A DNA stretch of 64,000 nt from an uncultured Marivita sp. (GCF_947488135.1 NZ_CANKYW010000003.1:62001-126000); one strand, 5' to 3'; numbered from the stretch's first letter, positions 36,902-46,082 are shown. A program made the numbers and translations. The notes: generated by a model not told the origin, from the letters alone.

Positions 36902-38218
36902 ATGCCCCGCGACACTCTGACAGGAAGCCGAATTCGCGAGCGGCGCGTGATGGCAGGGCTCAAACAGTCTGAACTGGCCAAGCGTGCGGATATTTCGCCG
37001 TCCTATCTCAATCTGATCGAACACAATCGGCGGAGAATCGGCGGGAAATTGCTGATCGACATCGCGCATGCCTTGGGGGTCGAACCCGCCTCTTTGACGG
37101 AGGGCGCGGAGACAACCTTGCTCGCCACCCTGAGAGAAGCCGCGACCGATACGGAAATGTCCGAGGTCGAGTTTGCACGGGTCGAGGAATTCGCGGGACG
37201 CTTTCCCGGCTGGGCCGCCCTGCTGGCCGAGAGCCAGCGCAAGGTCGAAGCGCTCCAGCGCAGTGTCGAGGCCCTGACCGATCGTCTGACGCACGATCCG
37301 CACCTTGCCGCGTCCCTGCACGAGATGTTGTCCACCGTGACTGCAATCCGCTCGGCCGCGTCGATCCTTGCCGAGCCGGGCGATATCGAGCCCGAGTGGC
37401 AGCGCCGGTTCAATCGCAACATCTACGAAGACAGTGCACGCTTGGCAGAGACCAGCCGCAGCCTTGCGCAGTATCTCGAAGAGGCGGATTCCGAGGCGTC
37501 GGAGACGAACGCGCCGCAGGACGAGCTGGACGCGGTATTCCTGAAACACGGCTTCCATCTTCCCGCGCTTGAGGTGCCCGAGGCCAGCGTCGATCCCGCA
37601 ACCGACACGCTCGGCGCGGGGCTGTCCCCTTCTGCCAAATGGCTCTTGCACACGATCCTGACGCGCTACCGCGCCGATGCAGGGCGGATGCCGCTGTCGG
37701 AGTGCGCCGATACGGTTGCGGCCTCGGGCACGGACCCGCTGGCCTTTGCGCGGCGGTTCGGATGTGACCTCGCCAGCGCGATGCGGCGTCTCGCGCATCT
37801 CCCCGATGATCTTCTTCCCGATCCGGTGGGGCTGGCGATCTGCGACGGTTCGGGTGTGACAACCTTCCGCAAGCCGCTGCCCGAATTCCCGCTGCCCAGG
37901 CTCGGGGCGGGCTGTGCGCTCTGGCCGCTCTACCGCGCTTTGGCACGGCCGATGATGCTGCACACCGAAGTGATGGAGCAATCCGCCCGCGCCGCCGCAC
38001 GCCACCGCGCATTTGCGATCTCGCAGCCGACCGGGCCCGCGCAACTTGGCGATGACGTGCTTTTCGAAAGCCACATGCTGATCGTGCCAGAGCCGAAGCG
38101 CGACACGTCCGAACGGATCCGCGAGGTGGGCCTGACCTGCCGGATCTGCCCGCAAGTCACGTGCGAGGCCCGGCGCGAACCGTCGATCATGGTGGCTTCG
38201 GCGCCGCGGAAGCTTTGA
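36902..38218 (+). CDS. ScfR-family (short-chain fatty acyl) transcriptional regulator
   Basis: A 438-residue protein with an N-terminal XRE helix-turn-helix (KQSELAKRADISPSYLNLIE) and a C-terminal DUF2083 domain ending in the cysteine set C413-x2-C416-x4-C421 (LTCRICPQVTC). ScfR/RamB proteins sense acyl-CoA and control acetate/propionate genes. No clear ImmA/IrrE middle domain is seen. It diverges from the transporter-acsA set, which is its obvious target. Confidence 0.85.
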   Translation: MPRDTLTGSRIRERRVMAGLKQSELAKRADISPSYLNLIEHNRRRIGGKLLIDIAHALGVEPASLTEGAETTLLATLREAATDTEMSEVEFARVEEFAGRFPGWAALLAESQRKVEALQRSVEALTDRLTHDPHLAASLHEMLSTVTAIRSAASILAEPGDIEPEWQRRFNRNIYEDSARLAETSRSLAQYLEEADSEASETNAPQDELDAVFLKHGFHLPALEVPEASVDPATDTLGAGLSPSAKWLLHTILTRYRADAGRMPLSECADTVAASGTDPLAFARRFGCDLASAMRRLAHLPDDLLPDPVGLAICDGSGVTTFRKPLPEFPLPRLGAGCALWPLYRALARPMMLHTEVMEQSARAAARHRAFAISQPTGPAQLGDDVLFESHMLIVPEPKRDTSERIREVGLTCRICPQVTCEARREPSIMVASAPRKL

Positions 38219-38311
38219 CACCATGCCCGCACTTCGTAATAGTCTGGACACGCTGGGGAAAAACAACGGCAAAAGCCCACCAGCGGCTTGCGGCATCGGG
38301 GGAGGGCGCGC

Positions 38312-38680
38312 ATGTCAAAACAGGTTTTGTTGATCGAAGACGAACCCAATATCATCGAGGCGATCAGCTTCATCCTGTCGCGGGACGGCTGGACGGTGAA
38401 AACCCACTCGAACGGCGCGGATGCCGTCGAGTTGGTCAAGCAACGGCAACCCGATGTGCTCATCCTCGACGTGATGCTGCCGGGGAAAAGCGGCTACGAC
38501 ATCTTGCGCGAATTGCGGGACGATCCGATCAGCGCAGGCGTTCCCGTGCTGATGCTCACCGCGCGTGGACAGACCAAGGATCGCGAAATCGCAGAGCGGG
38601 CTGGGTGTGATGCCTTCATGACCAAACCGTTTTCCAATGCCGACGTTCTCGAAACCGTGAGAGCCCTTGGGGCGAAATGA
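38312..38680 (+). CDS. Receiver-only response regulator
   Basis: A 122-residue CheY-like receiver with acidic pair in IEDEPN, the phosphoacceptor Asp53 in LILDVMLPG, and the Lys in MTKPF. No output domain exists. It overlaps the next gene by 4 bases (ATGA), the order being receiver, small membrane protein, kinase. It probably takes phosphate from the SLC5 kinase. Start with a GGAGGG site. Confidence 0.9.
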   Translation: MSKQVLLIEDEPNIIEAISFILSRDGWTVKTHSNGADAVELVKQRQPDVLILDVMLPGKSGYDILRELRDDPISAGVPVLMLTARGQTKDREIAERAGCDAFMTKPFSNADVLETVRALGAK

Positions 38681-38946
38681 CCGAGCCGAGCGAAAGGCCC
38701 GGTACGCCGACAGTCTTTCACGAACGGCGCACGTATCGCCTCCGCCGCATCATGGATGCAGCGCGTGTGGCACCGGCCCTGGCGCTTGTGCTTTGGATGT
38801 TGCCCATGCTCTGGCCCCAGACCGGTGAGGACACCGTCAGCAGCGCCACGGCTCTCATCTATATCTTCGTCGTGTGGGCTGGGATCATTTTGCTGACCTG
38901 GGGGCTGTCCCGGTCTCTGGATGATCCGTCGGATACGGACACATGA
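38677..38946 (+). CDS. Small two-helix membrane protein between a response regulator and a symporter-kinase
   Basis: An 89-residue protein with two hydrophobic helices (about 34-48 and 58-77). Its last helix IYIFVVWAGIILLTW resembles the small subunit (DUF4212-type) that accompanies some SLC5-family symporters, but the match is weak. Overlaps by 4 bases at both ends with the receiver and kinase genes, so all three are translationally coupled. Function unknown; I infer a helper for the SLC5 domain. Confidence 0.65.
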   Translation: MTEPSERPGTPTVFHERRTYRLRRIMDAARVAPALALVLWMLPMLWPQTGEDTVSSATALIYIFVVWAGIILLTWGLSRSLDDPSDTDT

Positions 38947-41630
38947 GCACGCTGAACCTTCTTGTCCTGGTCAGCACGTTTTACGTGCTGTTCCTTTTTC
39001 TCGTGGCCTTCGTCGCGGACCGCTTGGCGTTGCAGGGCAAAAAAGCGTGGTTGCGCTCACCGCTGATCTACACGCTGTCGCTGTCGATCTATTGCACAGC
39101 GTGGACGTTTTACGGCGCGGTCGGGTCAGCGGCGCGCAATGGGTTCGAGTATCTGACGATCTACCTCGGCCCGACGCTCGTGATGGTGAGCTGGTGGTGG
39201 CTGGTGCGCAAGCTCGTGCGGATCGGACGCACCCAGAAGATCACCTCCATCGCCGACCTGATCTCCTCACGTTACGGCAAATCAAGCCTTCTGGCCGCCG
39301 GAGTGACCATCCTCGCGGTGATCGGAACGACCCCCTATATCGCGCTGCAATTGCAATCCGTGACCCTGTCCTTTTCGGTCTTCGCGGCTGAAGCCGATGG
39401 ATCCGTCGCACAGGATCAAGGTTCGATGGCGCTTTGGCTGTCGCTGGGCCTCGCGCTGTTCACCGTGCTGTTCGGAACCCGCAACCTCGACGCCAAGGAA
39501 AAGCACGACGGAGTTGTCATGGCGATCGCCGTTGAGGCGGTGGTCAAGCTCGTCGCGCTCCTCTCTGTCGGGATCTTCGTGGTCTGGGGAGTGTCAGGCG
39601 GCTTGTCCGAAGCGCTGTCCCAGATCGACGCGTCCGAATTCGGGCAGTGGCACACCGACCGCAGCCGCTGGGCCGGTCTGATCTTCCTGTCCGCCGCCGC
39701 CTTCCTGTGTCTCCCACGCACCTTTCAGGTGCTCGTCGTCGAGAACGATGACGAAAGCCACCTGCGCACCGCGGCATGGGCCTTCCCGCTTTATCTTTGC
39801 TTGATCAGCCTCTTCGTCGTTCCGATTGCCGTTGTCGGTCTCGACATCATGCCCGACGGATCGAACCCGGACCTCTTCGTTCTAACGGTGCCCTTGGCGC
39901 TCGGGGAAAACGGGCTCGCGATGCTGTCTTTCCTCGGGGGCTTCAGTTCCGCCACATCCATGGTGATCGTCGCGGCGATTGCCTTGTCGACCATGGTATC
40001 GAACCACATCGTCATGCCGATCTGGCTTCAGCTGCGGCCAAGCGGGGCCAGCGTGTCGGGGGACGTGCGTGCGGCGGTTTTGATGGCGCGGCGCATCTCG
40101 ATCGTGGGGGTGGTCATGCTGGGCTATCTCTATTTCCGCCTGTCCAGCGGCGGCGAGGCGCTGGCCTCCATCGGGTTGGTCGCGTTCTGCGGCCTGGCGC
40201 AGGTGCTGCCCGCGATGCTGGGCGGCATGTTCTGGCGCGGTGCGACGCGGCTGGGGGCCTTCGCCGGGCTGACCATCGGGTTCGGGACTTGGCTTTACAC
40301 GCTCTATCTTCCCAGTTTCGGGGCAGGGACGATCCTGCCGCTGACGATCATCGAGGACGGGCTGTTCGGCCTGACCTGGCTGAAGCCGGACGCTCTTTTC
40401 GGCATCACCGGGTTGGATCAGCTCATGCATGCCTTGCTTTGGAGTATGTTGTTCAACGTCACCGCTTTCGTTACCGTGTCGCTTCTGACCTTCCCGTCGC
40501 CGCTGGAGCGGCTTCAGGCGGCGCAGTTCGTCAATATCTTCGAACACTCGACCAACACGCGCAGTTGGTCCGGGGGGCATGCACAGACCGAGGATCTGAT
40601 GGTCATGGCGCAGCGCATCCTTGGCGCGGCAGAGGCGCAGGCGCTGTTTTCGCGCTATGCGGCGAAGCAGGGCGCGCGCGGGGAGTTGCCGGATCCGTCG
40701 CCCGATTTCCTCGAAGTCCTCGAACGAGAGCTGGGAAGCTCCGTGGGTGCGGCGACGGCGCACGCGATGGTTGGTCAGATCACCGGTGGCATGTCGGTGT
40801 CGGTTGAAGACCTGATGGCAGTGGCGGACGAAACGGCGCAGATGCTGGAATACTCCGCGCGGCTCAAGGAGCAATCCGAAGAGCTTAGCCGCACAGCGCT
40901 CGAGTTGCGCAATGCCAACCAGAAGCTCACGCGCCTGTCGATCCAGAAGGATGCGTTTCTCAGCCAGATCAGCCACGAACTGCGCACGCCCATGACCTCG
41001 ATCCGGGCATTTTCCGAGATCTTGCGCGACACGGACCAGATGGAGCCTGAAGACCAGTCGCGCTATGCCTCCATCATTCATGACGAGGCGCAGCGGCTGA
41101 CGCGGCTGCTGGACGATTTGCTGGACCTGTCTGTGGTCGAGAACGGGCAGGTAAACCTGAACCTGCGGGACGGCACCTTGCGGGCGGTGCTGGACCGTGC
41201 GGTGGCGTCGGCGGCTATCGGCGAGGATGGGGTCAAACTCGAGATCGAGCGCGACCTGGACCGCGAGGAAATCCCGCTGCATACCGATCTGGACCGACTG
41301 GCTCAGGTGTTCATCAACCTCATCGCAAATGCCCGGAAGTATTGCGATGCCAATGCGCCCCGTCTGGCGATCCGCGTCATGCAGGAGGCCGACCGCGTGG
41401 TGATCGACTTTCAGGACAACGGCACCGGCATCGCGCCCGAGGCCGTGGACATGATCTTCGAGAAATTCGCCCGCGTCAGCGACCAGAAAGCGGGCGGCGC
41501 GGGGCTTGGTCTGGCGATCTGTCGTCAGGTGATGACCCGGCTTGGCGGTTCGGTCGACTACGTTCCCGCAGCGCGGGGCGCGAATTTCCGCGTCGTCTTG
41601 CCCTACCGAACCGCGATGGCCGCGCAATAA
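38943..41630 (+). CDS. SLC5-type sodium/solute symporter fused to a histidine kinase (CrbS/CbrA-like)
   Basis: An 895-residue sensor. The first 550 residues form a sodium-solute symporter domain of about thirteen helices (family core LFLFLVAFVADRLALQGKKAW, GFEYLTIYLGPTLVMVSWW). Then comes a linker with a coiled coil, an HisKA box with His678 in SQISHELRTPM, and a HATPase with NLIANARKY, DNGTGIAP and GGAGLGLAI. This is the CrbS/CbrA architecture, which controls acs in Vibrio and Pseudomonas. Its neighbours suggest acetate or similar sensing. Confidence 0.9.
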   Translation: MSTLNLLVLVSTFYVLFLFLVAFVADRLALQGKKAWLRSPLIYTLSLSIYCTAWTFYGAVGSAARNGFEYLTIYLGPTLVMVSWWWLVRKLVRIGRTQKITSIADLISSRYGKSSLLAAGVTILAVIGTTPYIALQLQSVTLSFSVFAAEADGSVAQDQGSMALWLSLGLALFTVLFGTRNLDAKEKHDGVVMAIAVEAVVKLVALLSVGIFVVWGVSGGLSEALSQIDASEFGQWHTDRSRWAGLIFLSAAAFLCLPRTFQVLVVENDDESHLRTAAWAFPLYLCLISLFVVPIAVVGLDIMPDGSNPDLFVLTVPLALGENGLAMLSFLGGFSSATSMVIVAAIALSTMVSNHIVMPIWLQLRPSGASVSGDVRAAVLMARRISIVGVVMLGYLYFRLSSGGEALASIGLVAFCGLAQVLPAMLGGMFWRGATRLGAFAGLTIGFGTWLYTLYLPSFGAGTILPLTIIEDGLFGLTWLKPDALFGITGLDQLMHALLWSMLFNVTAFVTVSLLTFPSPLERLQAAQFVNIFEHSTNTRSWSGGHAQTEDLMVMAQRILGAAEAQALFSRYAAKQGARGELPDPSPDFLEVLERELGSSVGAATAHAMVGQITGGMSVSVEDLMAVADETAQMLEYSARLKEQSEELSRTALELRNANQKLTRLSIQKDAFLSQISHELRTPMTSIRAFSEILRDTDQMEPEDQSRYASIIHDEAQRLTRLLDDLLDLSVVENGQVNLNLRDGTLRAVLDRAVASAAIGEDGVKLEIERDLDREEIPLHTDLDRLAQVFINLIANARKYCDANAPRLAIRVMQEADRVVIDFQDNGTGIAPEAVDMIFEKFARVSDQKAGGAGLGLAICRQVMTRLGGSVDYVPAARGANFRVVLPYRTAMAAQ

Positions 41631-41715
41631 TCTAAACGCACCGATTTCGCTAAACCCTTGTTTACCAATTCCCGCCATAACGGAGGGCGTGACCTCCAAG
41701 GGCAGCGATGTGCAC

Positions 41716-42756
41716 ATGAACGACGATCCCGCCGATACAGTTCTGCAACGCAAGGCGCAGGCGCAGCGCAGGGCGCTGGGCGTCGGTGCGGTATCCCTGC
41801 CGCGTGCGTTGGGGCGGGCGTTGTCGATCGCAGCGGATGCGCTCTGGGGTGTCGGGCTCGCCGCGTCGCAGTCGAAGGACGAAACGCTGTCGGCAGACCG
41901 CGCGGTGCGCAGGATCGGCGATGACGATCTGCTCATCATTCTCGAAAACGACTCCGGACCTTGCGGACTTGCCGCCTTCGGACGCGACGTCGTGACCGGG
42001 CTGATCGAGGTTCAGACCTTGGGCAAGGTCACACGCTTTCCCACCGATGACCGGCCCTATACGCCCACCGATGCCGCCATGATGGCCCCGCTTCTGGATG
42101 CCGGTTTGCCTCGCTTCGCGTCGATGCTGGCGGGTCAGCCGGAGATGGCGCATCTGAACGGGTACAGGTTCGGCGCAATGGTCGAAGACGCGCAAACCGC
42201 GGGGCTCGCGCTCGATGCGGAGCAGTATCACGCGACCCGTTTCGATGTGAGCCTTGCGCAGGACACGCGGTCAGGTCAGGTTCTGTTCCTGTTTCCCGAA
42301 CCGCCGAAACCGGACGACACGGGCAAATTGCAAAACACCGGCAAGCACGAGGGTGTGCTCAAGCTGGTCCCGGCGCGGATGCAGCTTGTTCTCACGCGGA
42401 TTCATATTCCGCTCGACAAGGTGCAGGCGCTTCGTCCCGGCGATGTTCTCCCTATTTCGGCGCAGGCGATGTCATCCGCCTGCCTGGTCGGGGCGGGGGG
42501 CCATGTCGTGGCGCGTGGCAAGCTGGGGCAGATGAACGGGATGCGTGCGGTCCGCATCGGTGGCACCGACAAGTCCGTGCACAAACCGGACGCTGCCGAT
42601 CAGGCAGAAGCGGTCGTGAAAATGCCAGACCAGCCCGCCTCCGGCACCGCGCTGGCCCCAAGCGCCACGTCGTTCGCCTTCGACGGCGGGTTCGACATGG
42701 CGCTTGATGAAATCGCGGCGGATCTGCCGGTGATCCAGCCCGCGGATGGCTCTTAA
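41716..42756 (+). CDS. SpoA-domain (FliM/FliN-like) protein without nearby flagellar genes
   Basis: A 346-residue protein with a C-terminal SpoA (surface presentation of antigens) domain, about residues 215-290, of the FliM/FliN C-ring type (LVLTRIHIPLDKVQALRPGDVLPI). The N-terminal half lacks a FliM CheC-like core that I can identify. A GTG two codons earlier (41710) is an alternative start and has a better-spaced AAGGGC. Its end overlaps the convergent DUF442 gene by 4 bases. No flagellar or secretion gene lies in the window. Confidence 0.7.
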   Translation: MNDDPADTVLQRKAQAQRRALGVGAVSLPRALGRALSIAADALWGVGLAASQSKDETLSADRAVRRIGDDDLLIILENDSGPCGLAAFGRDVVTGLIEVQTLGKVTRFPTDDRPYTPTDAAMMAPLLDAGLPRFASMLAGQPEMAHLNGYRFGAMVEDAQTAGLALDAEQYHATRFDVSLAQDTRSGQVLFLFPEPPKPDDTGKLQNTGKHEGVLKLVPARMQLVLTRIHIPLDKVQALRPGDVLPISAQAMSSACLVGAGGHVVARGKLGQMNGMRAVRIGGTDKSVHKPDAADQAEAVVKMPDQPASGTALAPSATSFAFDGGFDMALDEIAADLPVIQPADGS

Positions 42757-43184
42757 CGCTGGGCTGCTGCTGCCGCGTCGAGCGTCGGGCGCAAGGCGGA
42801 CAGGTCGTAACCGGCCCGTGCAACGGTTTGCAGAATGCTGTCGGCGGGTTGTTGACCGGCCTGGCTCAAGGCCCAAAGGACCGAACAGCGCGTGCCCGAT
42901 GCGCAATAGGCAAGGACCGGCCCGTCGGATGCCTCGACGATGGCGGCCTGCTGGGCGACACGGTCGGGGGACATGGTCTGGTGCGTGATCGGCAAGACCT
43001 CGAACCGAAGCCCTTGGGCCTCGATCGCGGCGCGCATCGCATCGGCCTGATGTGACGGCGGTACTTCGGCATCCGGTCGGTTGCAGATCACCGTGGTGAT
43101 CCCCGCCTCCTTGATGGCGGCGGCGTCTTCCGGGTCGATCTGCGGGGACACGTTATAGCGGTCGGTGATGGGGCGAATATCCAT
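42753..43184 (-). CDS. DUF442 / TIGR01244 sulfur-transferase or phosphatase-like protein
   Basis: A 143-residue protein of the DUF442 family (cysteine phosphatase/rhodanese fold). The active loop is Cys94-ASGT-Arg99 in LAYCASGTRC. It is usually fused or beside the Blh-type MBL hydrolase in sulfide detoxification. Last gene of the operon 44921-42753. The substrate is unknown. Confidence 0.85.
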   Translation of the reverse strand: MDIRPITDRYNVSPQIDPEDAAAIKEAGITTVICNRPDAEVPPSHQADAMRAAIEAQGLRFEVLPITHQTMSPDRVAQQAAIVEASDGPVLAYCASGTRCSVLWALSQAGQQPADSILQTVARAGYDLSALRPTLDAAAAAQR

Positions 43185-43193
43185 GATGAAGAC

Positions 43194-43628
43194 CTACTGT
43201 GCTGTCGCTGGCCTGTCCAGCCATGCCCGCAGGCTTGGCATGACACTCATCCCGACGATCATCGCGCCAAGAAACACCAGCCCCTCGACACCGCCATAGC
43301 TCAGAGACGCGATGGCAGGGCCGGGGCAAAGCCCGACAAGACCCCAGCCCATTCCGAAAAGAACGGATCCGACGACGAGGTTGCGGCCGAGCTTCGGCTC
43401 GGGGGGCGGGGGCATGGCATTGCCCGTCAGGGCAAAGCGACGCTTCGCGGCGACGCGCCAGGCAATGGCCATCGGAATGATCGCGCCGCCCATGACGAAG
43501 GCCAGCGTCGGATCCCAGTTGCCGAAGATATCGAGCCAGCCCTGCACCTTGCGGGTGTCGGTCATGCCCGAGATGAACAGACCGGCCCCGAACAGGCCAC
43601 CGGCGAGAAAAGCGAATATGTTGCGCAT
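43194..43628 (-). CDS. YeeE/YedE half-transporter (DUF6691, PmpB-like)
   Basis: A 144-residue membrane protein with about four helices and the motif GLCPGPA (Cys101). It matches the second half of the PmpAB pair of bigR operons. Its ATG overlaps the stop of the upstream half (TGATG). The pair likely moves sulfur compounds. Confidence 0.85.
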   Translation of the reverse strand: MRNIFAFLAGGLFGAGLFISGMTDTRKVQGWLDIFGNWDPTLAFVMGGAIIPMAIAWRVAAKRRFALTGNAMPPPPEPKLGRNLVVGSVLFGMGWGLVGLCPGPAIASLSYGGVEGLVFLGAMIVGMSVMPSLRAWLDRPATAQ

Positions 43629-44053
43629 CAGATGATCCCCAACAGGTGACGGAACAGAACGACGGTCAGACCGCCGGCGAGGATGTAGAACACCGTGGCC
43701 ACCATCCCGCGCAGCGACATCCGGGAAATCCCGCACACGCCGTGCCCGGAGGTACAGCCATTGGCCAGCCGGGTGCCGACCCCCACAAGCAGCCCCGCTG
43801 CGATGAGTAGGACGAAATTGCTGGTCGCGTGGGTTTCCTTCGGGCCGAGCAGGCCCAGAAGCACAATCGGGATCAGGACCAGCCCGGCCAGAAAGCTCAG
43901 ACGTTCCCACATCGTGTCGCGACCGCTGCCATCGACCAAACCGCCGATGATGCCGCTCGCGCCCATGATACGCCCATTGGCCAGCAGATACACTGCGCCA
44001 CCTGTGCCGATCAGCAAACCACCGACCAGCCCGTAAATCCAATCCGGGTTCAT
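43628..44053 (-). CDS. YeeE/YedE half-transporter (PmpA-like)
   Basis: A 141-residue membrane protein with the motif ANGCTSGHGVCG (Cys100, Cys107). Overlaps the second half by 1 base. Starts 4 bases after the MBL hydrolase stop. Together with the next gene it forms one YeeE-type unit; a distinct single-chain relative is SoxT at 3854. Confidence 0.85.
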   Translation of the reverse strand: MNPDWIYGLVGGLLIGTGGAVYLLANGRIMGASGIIGGLVDGSGRDTMWERLSFLAGLVLIPIVLLGLLGPKETHATSNFVLLIAAGLLVGVGTRLANGCTSGHGVCGISRMSLRGMVATVFYILAGGLTVVLFRHLLGII

Positions 44054-44057
44054 GTGT

Positions 44058-44921
44058 TTACAATCCGTTTACTGGAACTTTGAGGAAGACCTTGCCGTCC
44101 TTGTCGGCCGGCGGCATCTGGCCCGCGCGCATGTTGACCTGCAACGACGGGATGATCAGTTTCGGCATCCCGAGGGTCGCATCCCGCGCGTCGCGCATCT
44201 CGACAAACCGCTCTTTGGAAGCGTCGCCACCGACATGCACGTTCTTGGCTTTCTGTTCGCCGACCGTGGTTTCCCATGCGTAGTCGTCACGCCCGGGGGC
44301 CTTGTAGTCATGGCCGACGTAGATGCGTGTGTCATCGGGCAAGGCGAGGATCTTCTGGACCGAGTCGTAGAGCTGCTCGGACGATCCGCCGGGGAAATCA
44401 CAGCGCGCGGTGCCGAAATCCGGCATGAACAGGGTGTCGCCCACGAAAGCCGCGTTGCCGATCACGTAGGTCAGGCAGGCCGGTGTGTGGCCGGGGGTGT
44501 GCAGCACATCGGCGCGCATCTGGCCGATATGAAAGCTGTCGCCTTCGACGAACAACTTGTCGAACTGGCTGCCATCGCGCTGAAACTCTGTGCCTTCGTT
44601 GAACACCTTACCGAATGTGTCCTGCACGACCTGAATGCGGTCGCCGATCCCGATCTTGCCGCCCAATGCGTCTTGCAGGTAGGGCGCGGCGCTCAGGTGG
44701 TCGGCGTGGACATGGGTTTCCAACAGCCACTGCACCTCAAGCCCACGTTCCTTGACGAAGGCGATGATGGCATCGGCGGATTTGGTGTTGGTACGGCCCG
44801 ACGCGTAGTCGAAATCGAGAACGCTATCGACGATTGCGCAGGCGCTGCCCTGTGGGTCCTGGACCACATAGGAAATCGTATTGGTAGCGTCGTCGAAAAA
44901 ACCGGTGACTTTGGGTGTCAT
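44058..44921 (-). CDS. blh: Metallo-beta-lactamase-fold hydrolase, Blh/ETHE1-like persulfide dioxygenase
   Basis: A 287-residue MBL-fold protein with the metal motif ETHVHADHL, His in TPGHTPACL, Asp in VGDTLF and His in YVGHDY, the mononuclear-iron ETHE1 arrangement. These oxidise glutathione persulfide to sulfite. It opens an operon with two YeeE halves and DUF442, as in the bigR operons of Xylella and Agrobacterium. No bigR gene is next to it. The 108-base upstream gap is AT-rich and holds its promoter. Confidence 0.88.
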   Translation of the reverse strand: MTPKVTGFFDDATNTISYVVQDPQGSACAIVDSVLDFDYASGRTNTKSADAIIAFVKERGLEVQWLLETHVHADHLSAAPYLQDALGGKIGIGDRIQVVQDTFGKVFNEGTEFQRDGSQFDKLFVEGDSFHIGQMRADVLHTPGHTPACLTYVIGNAAFVGDTLFMPDFGTARCDFPGGSSEQLYDSVQKILALPDDTRIYVGHDYKAPGRDDYAWETTVGEQKAKNVHVGGDASKERFVEMRDARDATLGMPKLIIPSLQVNMRAGQMPPADKDGKVFLKVPVNGL

Positions 44922-45029
44922 GTTTCAACTCTCCTTGGTCTCGTGCAAACATATAAAGAAAATTGAATACGTAACAAGAGCCCGCGTCGAAAAAATGTAT
45001 GTCGCGTGCAACTTCGCGGCCAAGCTGCC

Positions 45030-46082
45030 CTAGCTGCCGCTGCGCAGACTGGCTCCGGTCGGATCGGACAGATAGGCCAGCACATCGTTCTTGCCGATCA
45101 GCCCAATGGTTCTGCCACCATCGACCACCGCCAAGTCCCCTTGGCTGTGGACCAGCGTCGTCATAACCTCCTGCACCCGGGCATCCGCATCGACCCGCGG
45201 CGCGCCGTCCGTCGCCGTACCGTCCCGCATCACATCGCGTGCGCGCAGGACGCCCAGCGGGTTCATGTGCTTGACGAAGTCGGCCACGTAATGGTTCGAC
45301 GGATGCCGGAAAATATCCTGCGGCGTGCCGCATTGCACGATCCGCCCGCCTTCCATGATGGCGATCCGGTTGCCGATCTTGAACGCCTCGTCGAGGTCGT
45401 GGCTGACGAAGATGATGGTGCGCTTCAGCCGCTGTTGGAGTTCGAGCAATTCGTCCTGCAACTTTGTGCGGATCAGGGGATCAAGCGCCGAAAACGGCTC
45501 GTCCATCAGCAGGATCGGCGCATCGGTGGCAAAGGCCCGTGCGAGCCCCACGCGCTGCTGCATCCCACCCGAAAGCTCGGCCACCTTGCGATCCGCCCAA
45601 TCGGTGAGACCCACCAGTGCCAGTTGTTCCTCGACCCGCGCGGTGCGTTCCGCCTTGGGTTGGCCACCCAGTTCCAGACCCAGCCCGACGTTTTCCCGCA
45701 CGCTCCGCCAGGGCAGCAGGCCGAATTGCTGAAACACCATCGCGACATGGCGCAGCCGGATCGTGCGCAGCACTTCGGGACTGGCATGTGTCACATCCAC
45801 GAGAGCCGTGCCATCATGCACCCGCACACAGCCGCGTGCCACCGGGTTCAACCCGTTCACCGCGCGCAAAAGCGTGGACTTGCCCGATCCAGACAGGCCC
45901 ATGAGCACGAGAATCTCACCCTCGGCCACGGTCAAGGAGCAATCATGCACGCCCAGAACCTGGCCTGTGTCGCGCTGAATCTCGGCGCGATCCTGGCCCG
46001 CATCCATCAAGGGCAGGGCGGCCTCGGGCTTGTCGCCGAAGACGATGGACACGTTTTCGAATGCGACGCGGATGTCGCTCAT
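45030..46082 (-). CDS. choV: Choline ABC transporter ATP-binding protein
   Basis: A 350-residue ProV-type ATPase with Walker A GLSGSGKST, signature LSGGMQQRVGLARA, Walker B ILLMDEPFSALD, and a C-terminal CBS-like region (after residue about 270) that can sense ionic strength. It overlaps choW by 4 bases. Assigned as choline rather than betaine by its place opposite betIBA. Confidence 0.9.
   Translation of the reverse strand: MSDIRVAFENVSIVFGDKPEAALPLMDAGQDRAEIQRDTGQVLGVHDCSLTVAEGEILVLMGLSGSGKSTLLRAVNGLNPVARGCVRVHDGTALVDVTHASPEVLRTIRLRHVAMVFQQFGLLPWRSVRENVGLGLELGGQPKAERTARVEEQLALVGLTDWADRKVAELSGGMQQRVGLARAFATDAPILLMDEPFSALDPLIRTKLQDELLELQQRLKRTIIFVSHDLDEAFKIGNRIAIMEGGRIVQCGTPQDIFRHPSNHYVADFVKHMNPLGVLRARDVMRDGTATDGAPRVDADARVQEVMTTLVHSQGDLAVVDGGRTIGLIGKNDVLAYLSDPTGASLRSGS

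Noticed and set aside
39882-41939. Long minus-strand frame across the SLC5 kinase
   Set aside because: No domain in its translation; the kinase motifs on the plus strand are unambiguous.
44953-44968. ATTC-N8-GAAT operator before blh
   Set aside because: Only the GAAT arm is intact; the other arm reads ATAA, so it does not meet the motif.
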